Numbered from the stretch's first letter, positions 46,802 to 55,515 are shown. The stretch: DNA of 59,067 nt from Candidatus Sumerlaeota bacterium (GCA_030613245.1 JAUWMI010000029.1:1-59067); one strand, 5' to 3'. Notes: generated from the letters alone by a model not told the origin. Numbers and translations: made by a program.

Positions 46802-47264
46802 AATTTACATTAGCCACTGAGGCATAGAGGCACGGAGAAACATTTGGAAGCATCCTCACTGGCTCCCTGTCTCCGTGGTTAAATCTAAAGAATTCATTAA
46901 GAAAGTGTGACGGACATACATATAAGAAGTGTGGAAAGAATAATCAAGTCAATTGTGCCAGGCTTACTCGTACACCATCACATTTGAAATGAGGAGTAAA
47001 AAATCGGGGACTGTCCCAAGCGAGGAACGAGCGCGTGGACTGTACACTATTTTTCAGTGCTGAGCCGCAGCTGCAAGAATTCATATCATACCAACCAGCT
47101 ATTGAAACCACGAATTGCGTGCATTTTTCCTCTTTACAAACACTGGTGGTATTGGCCAGAGTATTTTGGATTTGTCCGACAAGTCCGCCTCTGGCGCAAC
47201 GGAATCAGCCTGAGGCTGATAAATTGGGTGCGAATACGCGGCGCAGGGATGAAGGGAGTGCGTG
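46802..47264. other. 463-nt intergenic region between divergent genes
   Basis: Contains GAGGCATAGAGGCACGGAG (about 46818) and GGGACTGTCCC (about 47008), both short repeat-like strings. A 100-codon frame at 47057-47359 has no family and runs into the next gene in another frame. No gene supported. Confidence 0.35.
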
Positions 47265-48026
47265 ATGCGCGTAGTGTTTCTGGGTACAGGTACGTCGTTC
47301 GGCGTCCCGATAATTGGATGTCAGTGTCGGGTCTGTCAGTCAGAAAATCCGAAGAATAAACGGCTTCGCTCTAGCGTTTACTGTGTGGAAGGAGACAGCC
47401 GGGTGCTGATTGATTGTTCCACCGATTTCCGCCAGCAGGCCCTTACGCATCAGATTGATCGTATGGACGCGGTGCTTTTTACGCATAATCACGCAGACCA
47501 TATCTCGGGGATTGATGATTTGCGCATCTACAACCTAGTGCATCATCGGGCAATTGATGTTTACGGCAACGAGAACGTTATTGATGATATAAAGCGCCGG
47601 TATGACTACTGTTTTAGCCCAGTACAGATCGGTGGGGGAGTGCCACAGTTTGAATTGCATCGTGCTGATGCCCCATTCCGTATTGGTGAGATAGCCATCA
47701 CCCCGATTCCGGTGTGGCACGGCAGTATGGAGATTTTAGGATATCGCTTGAATGATTTTTGCTACGTTACTGATGCGAACAAGATCCCTGAGAGTTCGCT
47801 GGCTGAGATGCGTGGGCTGAAGCTATTGGTTATTAATGCATTGCGTGAGAAGCCCTTTGCCACGCATTTCTCGCTGGCCGAAGCGCTTGAAATTGCGAAG
47901 GCGTTACAACCCCGCCAAGCGTATTTCACCCATATTTCTCACCGCCTGGATCACGAGGATATTAACCGCACATTGCCCGCGGAGTATCAGCTTGCCTATG
48001 ATGGGCTGACCGTTGATCTGGACTGA
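47265..48026 (+). CDS. PhnP/YcbX-like MBL-fold metallo-hydrolase
   Basis: About 253 residues. It opens with VVFLGTGTSFGVPIIGCQC and CRVC, typical of the PhnP-like subgroup, where cysteines bind a structural zinc. The catalytic motif FTHNHADHISGIDD (about 74-87) holds the two-metal site, and later HGSMEILGYR and YFTHISHRLDHED supply further ligands. PhnP cleaves cyclic ribose phosphodiesters; this protein may act on a similar phosphodiester. No phn genes are nearby. I chose the ATG at 47265 with GAAGGGA upstream; a GTG one codon earlier is in frame. Confidence 0.85.
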   Translation: MRVVFLGTGTSFGVPIIGCQCRVCQSENPKNKRLRSSVYCVEGDSRVLIDCSTDFRQQALTHQIDRMDAVLFTHNHADHISGIDDLRIYNLVHHRAIDVYGNENVIDDIKRRYDYCFSPVQIGGGVPQFELHRADAPFRIGEIAITPIPVWHGSMEILGYRLNDFCYVTDANKIPESSLAEMRGLKLLVINALREKPFATHFSLAEALEIAKALQPRQAYFTHISHRLDHEDINRTLPAEYQLAYDGLTVDLD

Positions 48027-48178
48027 AGTGGTTAGGCCATAATCCTGCCGACATGTCTCTTCTTGGAAGGGTAATTTAAGCATATCCAGTGATCTTCATG
48101 TGGTTCTTCCCCCAGTCACAATTACATTTACATTATTAGCTGGTGGAGGATATTCTTGCGGAAAAATGTAAGACCCCT

Positions 48179-48251
48179 AACAGAAAGAACTATCAAACCA
48201 CGACGGCACGACGCAAATGCGCCTTAGGCGCACATTTTGATAGTCTCTCTT
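48179..48251. repeat. stem-loop repeat A (left of the BlaI-M56 operon)
   Basis: Perfect 9-bp outer arms ACTATCAAA (48189-48197) and TTTGATAGT (48236-48244) enclose an inner hairpin TGCGCC-TTA-GGCGCA. The left arm region and the string CACATTTTGATAGTCTCTCT recur at 53626-53707 in the same orientation. Confidence 0.75.
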
Positions 48252-48301
48252 TGAGCTCCTAATAAGAAGACTTACATTCCATGTCCTTCTCTCTTTGCCT
48301 A

Positions 48302-48320
48302 CACGGGCAGGATGCCCGTG
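48302..48320. repeat. short hairpin CACGGGCA-GGA-TGCCCGTG
   Basis: Perfect 8-bp stem with a 3-nt loop, followed by CCACC. A longer-loop version occurs at 43617-43657, also followed by CCAC. Confidence 0.6.
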
Positions 48321-48402
48321 CCACCTCCTTATTAAGCTTCCGAGATATCTAAGTCCCGTAGATGTTCGAAACATTCATTTTGTTACGGGCTGTAAAAAGC
48401 TA

Positions 48403-48432
48403 TTGACATAGCCTACAAGTGTAGGCTATCGC
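48403..48432 (+). promoter_or_regulatory. promoter of the blaI-like operon
   Basis: A perfect -35 TTGACA (48403-48408) is followed after 17-18 nt by a weak -10 (CTATCG or TATCGC at 48426-48432). The spacer is filled by the palindromic operator, so repressor binding would block RNA polymerase. Confidence 0.5.
48408..48429. promoter_or_regulatory. 22-bp palindromic operator with BlaI-like core
   Basis: Perfect inverted repeat with 10-bp arms (ATAGCCTACA and TGTAGGCTAT) around a 2-bp centre. The core TACAAGTGTA fits the TACAnnTGTA motif bound by BlaI and MecI repressors. It lies inside the promoter spacer and 56 nt before the gene for a BlaI-type protein, so autoregulation is strongly suggested. 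Confidence 0.75.
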
Positions 48433-48484
48433 CTATTTATGTTGTTAATCAGCTGAAGCTAAAGATTCTGGAGGTTTGGTATTC

Positions 48485-48922
48485 ATGGACAGAAGAGCCA
48501 AAAAAGTTTCCAGCCCACCACGTCTGTCTGAAGCGGAATGGATTATTATGAAGCCATTCTGGGAAAGTGGCGCACTGGCTGCACGAGACCTATTCGCCGC
48601 ACTTTCGTCTAATAATCAGTGGGCTTATAAGACTGTGAAGACAATGCTTGCCCGGCTGGTAAAAAAGGCTGCTCTCGAATACACTCAGGTGGGAAACTCT
48701 TATCTCTACCGTGCTCGATTCGGGCAGGAGGAAATGGTGAGGGCAGCGGTTAAGAATTTTTCCCACCGCGTGTTGGATGGAGCACTCGAACCTTTTCTTG
48801 TCCACTTTTTTGAAGGCAGAGAACCCTCGGCAGAGGAAATCTCCACTCTGCGAGGCGTTCTTAAACAACTTAAGGAAAAGCAGGCGCAGGATAATGAGAA
48901 AAAGGCGAGGAACAAAAAATGA
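48485..48922 (+). CDS. BlaI/MecI-type transcriptional repressor
   Basis: 145 residues. The winged helix is seen in LSEAEWIIMKPFWESG, TVKTMLARLVKKAAL (recognition helix) and VGNSYLYRARFGQEE. The C-terminal dimerisation helices include FLVHFFEGREPSAEEI. BlaI-family proteins bind TACAnnTGTA palindromes as dimers and are cleaved when the partner metallopeptidase is activated. GGAGG precedes the ATG at 48485; an upstream GTG (48476) is in frame. It overlaps the M56 gene by four bases (ATGA), so the two proteins are made together. Confidence 0.92.
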   Translation: MDRRAKKVSSPPRLSEAEWIIMKPFWESGALAARDLFAALSSNNQWAYKTVKTMLARLVKKAALEYTQVGNSYLYRARFGQEEMVRAAVKNFSHRVLDGALEPFLVHFFEGREPSAEEISTLRGVLKQLKEKQAQDNEKKARNKK

Positions 48923-51900
48923 TGAATGAAATTATCAGGTTATGGGGGCAATGGATGCTCGCCACATCGTGGCAGGTAGGGGTAATTATTATGATAGTTG
49001 GTGCTCTATGTTTCTTTTGGCGCACGGCCCCGGTGCGCATGGTGCATTTGCTCTGGCTTTTGGTTTTTATCAAACTTCTTATTCCACCGCATCTGGGACA
49101 TGATTATTCGCTTGCCAATCTTCTTGTGCGTTCGGAAATTTTCACATCGCAGCAGGTAGCGGTTAGTAGTGAACAAGAGCAATGGCAAGTTCCTGCTGCG
49201 CATGTGCCCCCAATTACCATCGCAGATAAGAGCGTAATGAACGACAATGAGGTCGGTTCATCTCTTTCGTCCACGTCAAATCAAGAACCACTGGTTGTCA
49301 CTAGTATAACTCCTCCGTTTACTTACCAGCATATTCTTTTTGTCCTTTGGCTGGTAGGCGCTGCAGGGCTTTTGCTCAGAAGTCTAATGAGTGCCAGGAG
49401 ATTCCGGGGGTGGTTGTCTGCTTACGGACAGCCGCCACCTTCATGGTTTAAAGACAAACTGGCAGAATGGTCTCAGAAAGTCGGGCTCAGAAAACCCCCA
49501 GTATGCGTTATTGTTCCAGGAAGCCATTGTCCGTGCCTTTTCGGCTGGTTCAAGCCCCAATTACTCTTCCCTGAGGAGTTGCTAAAGCGCTTGACCCCGG
49601 AGCAATTACAAATGGCTGTTTATCACGAATTAACTCATATAAAGAGAAGGGATACCATTATGAACGGGCTGCAAAGTTTACTGCAAATTATTTACTGGTT
49701 TCATCCAGCGGTCTGGTTGGCGGGACGCCAGGTTCGGCATTACAGGGAGATGGTGGTGGATGAGACGGTCGTATCCGCTCATAAGAATTTACCCAAGCAT
49801 ACTTATGAGCAAACGATTCTTGCTCTGGCAGAGCAAAGTCCAGCACGCCCGGTGCCTGCGATGGTAGGGATTCTGGAGTCTCGCAGTTTTGTGTTCAGAA
49901 GGGTGATGCGACTCGTCGCCAGCTCCTCCACAAGAATTGGTTGGCAGCGAACGCTATTAAGCTGGGTGATGTTGGCTCTGTTTACTTTCTTCTTAATTCC
50001 AATGGGGATAAGTCAGCCAAAGGTTTCCCCATCTGATAGGCTAAACGTGGAGAAAAAAGCGTTTCCCGAAGTTCTGAATGAGCCGCAGAGGCTCTATATG
50101 CAGTGGACGGAAGAAAAATTTTCCGGGTATCTTGACAGGAGTGAATTTGCCAACCTCTCAGATTCAACCAAAGCGGAGCTTGAAGAGAGATGGATTAGCA
50201 TTCTGGAAGGACCGCGGAGTCGCAAATATTATGATACGATTAATTGTCTTGGGGCTCTAAAGAGCAGACGAGCGGTGAAACCGCTCCTCCATATTGCTGC
50301 CGAGCGTCGGGAAAAGGACAATCGCGATCGCTGGATGGCGGTCAGGGCGCTGGGGATAGTTGGCGATGAATCGGTTGTGCCGGAGCTTATTCACCTGATT
50401 TATCATTACAATCAGAACACACGGTTCTGGGCGCAGATTTCGCTCGCACGAATCACAGGCGTGAATTTCGGCTATGACTGGCAAAAATGGGGTGAGTGGT
50501 GGAATCAGCAAGGTAAGCAACCACCATTCTCTCCTGAAAAAATCACCTGGACCACCAAATACCCTGAATGGGCTGACCCACAGAAGCAAAAGGAAAGTGA
50601 TAGAGAGTTCATTGAGAAATTAAAACCTAGGGACAAGCCTGAAGAAAAACGCAGCTGGGGGCCGGAGCAGGCAACAGGTGAACCTGACACGCCAAAGGCA
50701 GGGGACATTGAAACTGCATGGGCGTCACTGACGCCTGATGGGCAAAAGGAATGGCTGATGCTGGAATATGCCGAATCTGTCGTTCCCAAAGGCGTGAAAA
50801 TCTACGAAACATATAATCCAGGCGCTGTATATAAAATAAGTGTGTTCACACAAGATGGTGAAGAGGTGGAGGTCTGGACTGGAAAAGACCCCACAGCTCC
50901 AGGCAGCGGTAAAGGTGTTTCAGAAATCCCGTTCAGTGTGAACTTCAAAACCAACCGCGTGAAAGTCTATCTCGACTCACCTGGCGTGAAAGGTTGGAAC
51001 GAGATTGATGCAGTGGGACTGGTTGACATTTACGATAAGACTCAATGGGCAATTGCCGCCGCTGCCAGCAGCACTTACGCTGAGAAACAGAGCGGCACCA
51101 CAGAGCAGCCCGCACCAATGACTGTCTCTCAAACAGTCGGCGAACCGATCCCTGACAACACCGTAAAACTGAGCTATGTTGATGACACTGCTGAGGGCAA
51201 ACTTAGTCTGGGCGCTTCAGGGCACGCTGTTCAATTTAAACGTGCCGAAGGCCTTAGGTTTATTGAAGCGGTTCAGATTGCTGCCAGCCGCTACGGCTAT
51301 CCTGAGCCACCAAAAGAAGACTTTCACCTCTATCTGCTAAATGAAGAATTTCAGGTATTGGCGGATTTGCGCTATCCGTATGCTATGGTCGAGCGGACAT
51401 CGGATCTTCGCTGGTACACGTTCCGAACGCCCTCCGTTGAAGTTCCAGATAAATTTTATGTAGCTCTGAATTTCAATCCCAACCAAACCAAAGGTATCTA
51501 TCTGGGTTTCGACAGAAACGTGCAAGAGTCGCACTCATATTCAGGCCTACCTGATAGCGGATATGAAAAAGTGAGAGACACCTATGATTGGATGGTCAGG
51601 GTGTATATGTCCAGCGAGCCTTCCGGTGAGAAAGGCCTCCAGCGGTTAGCGGACTGGAAGCCTCCGGAACATATTGACCCATTTGAGGAATGCATTGAAG
51701 TAAAATTTGATACAGGCACATCAGATGATATGCAGAGCTACGGCGGGCGTGGGCCGGCTATTCGTTTCCGAATCGGAGATGCCTTGCCAGAGGGGGTTCA
51801 TTATCCTGATGTTGCCCTTAGAGGTATTCGATTATACGCCAGTCGCTACGGTTCGGGGTATGATCCCCAGCAGACACTCGTTAAGATCTATATAATTGAT

Positions 51901-53352
51901 GAATCCGAGAAAGTATGCCTGGAGGAAACCTTTCCCTATGCCCTTTTCAGCTACAAAGCCAAGTGGGTTGACCTGGTTTTCACCAAGCCTTTCCCTCTCA
52001 AGAATCTACCAGATGCCAAAGGATTTATGACCATTGCCCTTGACCCGGAGGCGCATCAGTATAGGGGGATTTACTTTCACTATAACAGGAATCCCAAGAC
52101 GTCTCATTCCTTGGCGGGAAACGTTAAATCAGGATTTAAACAAATCGCCGACCGGGAGTGGATGATAAGGGCATATTTTGTAGCTAACGGAAAAGACCAG
52201 GCGGACGAAGCGGCTAAAGCAAAGAAAGTTTTTTTGCTCAGCGAAACCACTGAGATGAAAGAGATTGCCATAAACCTTCAGGAAGAGATAGACAAGGCAC
52301 AATCCGGTGGTGTCGTCATCGTTCCGTCAGGCAAGCACGAGGGCCCCCTGGAAATCACCAAGCCCCTGACGCTGCGTGGCGAGGATGCCGGCACGTGCAC
52401 GATTGAACTGCTCGGCAATGAACCAACCATCACCATCAGAGGTACCAAGAACGTTGTGCTTGAGAATTTGACGGTTCGCTGGGCACCGAAATCAACTGAC
52501 GTGCGTATTGAATCTCCCGCTGCAATATATGTGCGAGACAGCGACGTTGTGATTCGCGGTTGCCGCCTTGAGCCCATTGATCGGCCCAAAACCACGCCTT
52601 ACGCTATAATGGCTGCAGGTAGAACCAACGTGACCTTTACCGAAGGCAGGAGCACGGGCTTCGCCTACGCTCTGATTTTCCTTGAGGGTGCCAACGGCAC
52701 CGTGAGCAACTCGATTCTCACAGATGCCGGGCATAGCGTGGTCACGCTTCATGCCAACTCGCACGTCAAAATCATTGGAAATATCCTTGGCCGATGTGAG
52801 TATCATGCGGTGCGCAATACTGGTGGGACAATGGATATGACGAATAATTTGGTAATCGGCGACAATCGAGCTGGCGCTTATCTCGGTAATAAATCAGCCC
52901 ACGGGCGCATCGCTAACAATCTGTTTTCCAAGAATCGTGGAGCGCTCTGGGCTTATGCTCGTTCCGACGTTGTTATCGAGAACAACGTTTTTTATGCTGA
53001 AAATGCTCCCGGTGTGGGGTTTCAGGATACCTGCAACTTAACCATACGCCGCAATAGCTTCGTGAACAATGCGCAAGGTCTGACCAGGTATTCAAAAGAA
53101 GGCAGACCGCCTGGCATCGGCGCGCGCACCAATGGCAACCACTATTGGAACAATAAAGAAGACTTCGTGAATTTTGACAAAGAGGCCTCTGCGCTATATG
53201 GGGACCCGAAATTCACCGACCCCAGCAATGGTGATTTCTCGCCGCAAAAAGGCTCACCGCTTCTGGATGATGAAGGCAACCCAGTCGCCGGCCTGACTGA
53301 TCCCAAGCCAATTCGGGCTCTCTGGGCAACCTGGACTACGCTGAATCAATAG
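48919..53352 (+). CDS. M56 (BlaR1-type) metallopeptidase with HEAT-like, discoidin-like and beta-helix sensor region
   Basis: 1477 residues. Residues 1-345 are an M56 domain: membrane helices near 20, 45 and 135, then YHELTH (zinc motif H236-E-L-T-H240) and REMVVDE, giving the third ligand at about E277. A final helix lies at about 346-365, after which the chain should be extracytoplasmic. There follow HEAT-like helices (about 437-515), then a discoidin-like segment (about 590-700, with WNEIDAVGLVD). Two copies of a beta domain follow (about 751-898 and 928-1089; compare AASRYGYPEPP with YASRYGSGYDP). A right-handed beta-helix (about 1116-1404, with LTLRGEDAGT) is last. BlaR1 normally has a penicillin-binding sensor there; none is present. 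The ligand may be a polysaccharide or cell-wall fragment, which is inference. Confidence 0.82.
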   Translation: MMNEIIRLWGQWMLATSWQVGVIIMIVGALCFFWRTAPVRMVHLLWLLVFIKLLIPPHLGHDYSLANLLVRSEIFTSQQVAVSSEQEQWQVPAAHVPPITIADKSVMNDNEVGSSLSSTSNQEPLVVTSITPPFTYQHILFVLWLVGAAGLLLRSLMSARRFRGWLSAYGQPPPSWFKDKLAEWSQKVGLRKPPVCVIVPGSHCPCLFGWFKPQLLFPEELLKRLTPEQLQMAVYHELTHIKRRDTIMNGLQSLLQIIYWFHPAVWLAGRQVRHYREMVVDETVVSAHKNLPKHTYEQTILALAEQSPARPVPAMVGILESRSFVFRRVMRLVASSSTRIGWQRTLLSWVMLALFTFFLIPMGISQPKVSPSDRLNVEKKAFPEVLNEPQRLYMQWTEEKFSGYLDRSEFANLSDSTKAELEERWISILEGPRSRKYYDTINCLGALKSRRAVKPLLHIAAERREKDNRDRWMAVRALGIVGDESVVPELIHLIYHYNQNTRFWAQISLARITGVNFGYDWQKWGEWWNQQGKQPPFSPEKITWTTKYPEWADPQKQKESDREFIEKLKPRDKPEEKRSWGPEQATGEPDTPKAGDIETAWASLTPDGQKEWLMLEYAESVVPKGVKIYETYNPGAVYKISVFTQDGEEVEVWTGKDPTAPGSGKGVSEIPFSVNFKTNRVKVYLDSPGVKGWNEIDAVGLVDIYDKTQWAIAAAASSTYAEKQSGTTEQPAPMTVSQTVGEPIPDNTVKLSYVDDTAEGKLSLGASGHAVQFKRAEGLRFIEAVQIAASRYGYPEPPKEDFHLYLLNEEFQVLADLRYPYAMVERTSDLRWYTFRTPSVEVPDKFYVALNFNPNQTKGIYLGFDRNVQESHSYSGLPDSGYEKVRDTYDWMVRVYMSSEPSGEKGLQRLADWKPPEHIDPFEECIEVKFDTGTSDDMQSYGGRGPAIRFRIGDALPEGVHYPDVALRGIRLYASRYGSGYDPQQTLVKIYIIDESEKVCLEETFPYALFSYKAKWVDLVFTKPFPLKNLPDAKGFMTIALDPEAHQYRGIYFHYNRNPKTSHSLAGNVKSGFKQIADREWMIRAYFVANGKDQADEAAKAKKVFLLSETTEMKEIAINLQEEIDKAQSGGVVIVPSGKHEGPLEITKPLTLRGEDAGTCTIELLGNEPTITIRGTKNVVLENLTVRWAPKSTDVRIESPAAIYVRDSDVVIRGCRLEPIDRPKTTPYAIMAAGRTNVTFTEGRSTGFAYALIFLEGANGTVSNSILTDAGHSVVTLHANSHVKIIGNILGRCEYHAVRNTGGTMDMTNNLVIGDNRAGAYLGNKSAHGRIANNLFSKNRGALWAYARSDVVIENNVFYAENAPGVGFQDTCNLTIRRNSFVNNAQGLTRYSKEGRPPGIGARTNGNHYWNNKEDFVNFDKEASALYGDPKFTDPSNGDFSPQKGSPLLDDEGNPVAGLTDPKPIRALWATWTTLNQ

Positions 53353-53625
53353 TGGGGGATAAATGGTAACCCATTTGACCAGTTGCTCACACCTTTGAAA
53401 CAGATTCCCTGCAATAGCATGTGTTCCTATCCATTCCCCTGAAGGTCACAGTATTCCTGCGCCGTCATGAAGTGCGCTATCAACATGTCATTCGGCAACC
53501 AACAGGTCAAATGGAGACGGGATTCTAATTGTTGACTGGCGGGGAGAGTGATGGTATTCTCTTGCTCTTCTTTTAGAGAAGGAAAGCTTTCGGAGCACTT
53601 CGATAATTTTAGAATAAGAGCGCAT

Positions 53626-53707
53626 AACAAAAAGAAATATCAAACCACAACGGTACAACGAGTACTACGTTAATACCCCTTAGGAACACATTTTGATAGT
53701 CTCTCTT
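53626..53707. repeat. stem-loop repeat B (right of the BlaI-M56 operon)
   Basis: Direct repeat of 48179-48251: AGAAATATCAAACCAC and ACACATTTTGATAGTCTCTC are shared, while the middle has diverged. The operon lies exactly between the two copies, 5.4 kb apart. Confidence 0.7.
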
Positions 53708-53773
53708 AGTAGCTTTCAGTCTTACCTCAGTTAATGGTACAGGTATAAGATGACTCAAATAAAATTCTTTTCA

Positions 53774-53787
53774 GAGCAATGTTGCTC
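53774..53787. promoter_or_regulatory. small palindrome before the parvulin gene
   Basis: GAGCAATGTTGCTC, perfect 6-bp arms around TG, directly before the GGGAAAGG ribosome binding site. It could be an operator or a leader hairpin. Confidence 0.3.
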
Positions 53788-53805
53788 CGGGAAAGGTAGA
53801 TAACG

Positions 53806-55113
53806 ATGAAGAAATCGTTTGTTTTAAGTTTTATCCTATTTGTTTTGGCGTTTGCTGTGGCGGCTCAGAATACAGGCGAATGGTCGGCTTCTACGGACAC
53901 CGCACTGCTCACATTTAACGGTGGCAATGTTATGCAGTCGGATTTTAACGCTTTTATTGATTACAAGACGGTGTTTTACAGCAATGGTGACCGGCGAAGC
54001 CCTCAATATCTATTATACAATAATAAAACAGGTCAGGAAGAGACACTTAATAAAATCGCGTTTAATAAAATCGCAAAACTGGTAATACAGCAAAACAAAC
54101 TGGAGGAAAAAGACTACTTCACCCTGAAAATGAAGAATGATTCCTATCGAATGGCCTGGCAGTACTATATGCTGACACAAATGTATCCGGTCATCAAAGA
54201 GGCGAGAGAGCCCTGGAAAGAGAAATGGATGAACTACTATGAGGAAAATATAGACGAATTCAGGGGACCCAACGAAGTGTCTTATCGTATGATTTTCTTT
54301 AACACGGTGAAGCCAAATGAAGAGGAAAAACAGAAAAAATATGCCCTCGCGGAAAGAATAAGAAAGGAACTTGAAAAAGAACCCCATGATTTCCTCCCTC
54401 TGGCAAAAGAGAACTCCGAGGCCGAGGAATCAGTCAGAGGAGAAATCTTAGGACCTTTTCGGCTTGATAAGATTAACCAGACCCTGGCAGAGGCGATAAA
54501 GAATCTCTACATTGGTGAAATCAGTCCGGTAATTCACACTAGCGATGGCACATTTATTATCCTTATCGAAGATATTAAAAAAGGCGAGCCCAAGCCATTT
54601 CCAGAAGTGAGACGATACGTGGTGGCAAATACAGGAGAATTTCATGTATACGACATAGTGAAGGATTTCAAAAAGACACTCATTGGAGATGCAGAACCTG
54701 TTTTCCTGCATGATAATATCAGTACTGCCACAGCTGAGCTTGATAACGTTATTGCACGGCTTGGGGAAACGGAAATAAGGACCAGGGAAGTAGAGTATCA
54801 GCTTTCGGTGCTCTATGATGCTCGATTCAACAATCCCGATGACGTAAAGGATGTACTTGCCTCTCTTTTAGAAAAAAAGGCGATATTTGAATCCGCGAAA
54901 AGAAAGGGTTATTTAAACTCTCAACGGTTTGTTAATTATATGAATGCTTATACAGAAGATCAATACGCCAACCATTTTTTCAGGCTGTATCATGGAAAGG
55001 AGCTGCCAGAGGAATTTCTTAACTTTGAAGGGGTAGAAGAGCTACTGAAGACCCTTCCTTCGAGGTATAATGCCCGCATAATAAGATATCCAGAAATCCC
55101 ACCTGTGGAATAG
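53806..55113 (+). CDS. periplasmic parvulin-type peptidyl-prolyl isomerase
   Basis: 435 residues. A signal peptide (1-20, ending AVAAQ) predicts export. Residues about 150-270 form a parvulin domain, as in PpiC, SurA and PrsA: VSYRMIFFNTVKP, FLPLAKENSEAEES, GEILGPFRLDKI, IGEISPVIHTSDGTFIILIED. The flanking helical parts (about 45-150 and 290-430) are charged, as in SurA-like chaperones. Such proteins help fold exported and outer-membrane proteins. The gene is more AT-rich than its neighbours. Its location after the M56 operon may link it to folding of that large exported sensor, but no direct evidence exists. Confidence 0.82.
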   Translation: MKKSFVLSFILFVLAFAVAAQNTGEWSASTDTALLTFNGGNVMQSDFNAFIDYKTVFYSNGDRRSPQYLLYNNKTGQEETLNKIAFNKIAKLVIQQNKLEEKDYFTLKMKNDSYRMAWQYYMLTQMYPVIKEAREPWKEKWMNYYEENIDEFRGPNEVSYRMIFFNTVKPNEEEKQKKYALAERIRKELEKEPHDFLPLAKENSEAEESVRGEILGPFRLDKINQTLAEAIKNLYIGEISPVIHTSDGTFIILIEDIKKGEPKPFPEVRRYVVANTGEFHVYDIVKDFKKTLIGDAEPVFLHDNISTATAELDNVIARLGETEIRTREVEYQLSVLYDARFNNPDDVKDVLASLLEKKAIFESAKRKGYLNSQRFVNYMNAYTEDQYANHFFRLYHGKELPEEFLNFEGVEELLKTLPSRYNARIIRYPEIPPVE

Positions 55114-55142
55114 GCTACTAACTCAAAATGCCCGTTTTGGAG

Positions 55143-55303
55143 CTTTGGAGTGCGGCAGCGAAGCATAGCGCAGCTGCCGCTTTTGAGATCGCAAGCGCAG
55201 CTTGCGACGGCGAGGCCGAAGCTACGCTTCGGCCAGGCTCAGGGCGTCTTAGGCGGGAAAAGCGTCCGCCTTCGGCCAGGCCTTCGGCGGATGCACTCCA
55301 AAG
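55143..55303. repeat. multi-hairpin element closed by an 11-bp stem
   Basis: Outer arms CTTTGGAGTGC (55143-55153) and GCACTCCAAAG (55293-55303) are perfectly complementary. Inside are four hairpins: GCGGCAGC/GCTGCCGC (55152-55180), TCGCAAGC/GCTTGCGA (55189-55207), GGCCGAAGC/GCTTCGGCC (55214-55234) and TCCGCC/GGCGGA (55265-55291). Two have 3-nt loops. The layout is cloverleaf-like. Confidence 0.8.
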
Positions 55304-55365
55304 GCCTTTCCTCCAACACTTATACCTATGTGCAAAATAAATGACCGAAAACCAAAGAAGCGAAA

Positions 55366-55391
55366 GGGCGAACACATAGGTTCGCCCCTAC
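55366..55391. repeat. GTAGGGGC-family half palindrome
   Basis: GGGCGAAC and GTTCGCCCCTAC-type arms (the right arm reads GGTTCGCCCCTAC); the left end lacks GTAG. Confidence 0.6.
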
Positions 55392-55470
55392 AGGAGCATT
55401 TACGCCAGAGGCGCACAAGTTGCGTGCAACTCGGTGGTTTCATGCAATAGGTGTGAAATGGACGTATGAC

Positions 55471-55497
55471 GTAGGGGCAGACCCGTGTGTCTGCCCC
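55471..55497. repeat. GTAGGGGC-family palindrome
   Basis: Begins GTAGGGGCAGAC and ends GTCTGCCCC; the right GTAC-type end is missing. Confidence 0.65.
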
Positions 55498-55515
55498 ATG
55501 CACTACAAAAAAAAA

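Larger units (their letters stand above)
48027..48407. other. intergenic region with repeats upstream of the blaI-like operon
   Basis: Holds repeat A (48179-48251) and a CACGGGCA/TGCCCGTG hairpin (48302-48320). No gene seen. Confidence 0.5.
53353..53805. other. intergenic region with repeat B
   Basis: AATGGTAACCCATTTGACC (about 53363-53380) resembles the right end of the MITE-like element. Repeat B follows at 53626-53707. No gene seen. Confidence 0.5.
55114..55515. other. intergenic region of structured repeats
   Basis: Holds a 161-nt nested palindromic element and two GTAGGGGC-family palindromes. A short A run leads into the terminator at 55516. No gene seen. Confidence 0.6.

Noticed and set aside
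47057-47359. 100-codon gene upstream of the MBL hydrolase
   Set aside because: It overlaps the true start of the hydrolase in another frame and has no recognisable domain.
48485-53352. Beta-lactam resistance operon (blaI-blaR1)
   Set aside because: The protease core and repressor fit, but there is no penicillin-binding sensor and no beta-lactamase or PBP2a-type gene nearby.
55143-55303. Integron attC site
   Set aside because: Nested hairpins are reminiscent, but there are no recognisable core sites, no gene cassettes and no integrase nearby.
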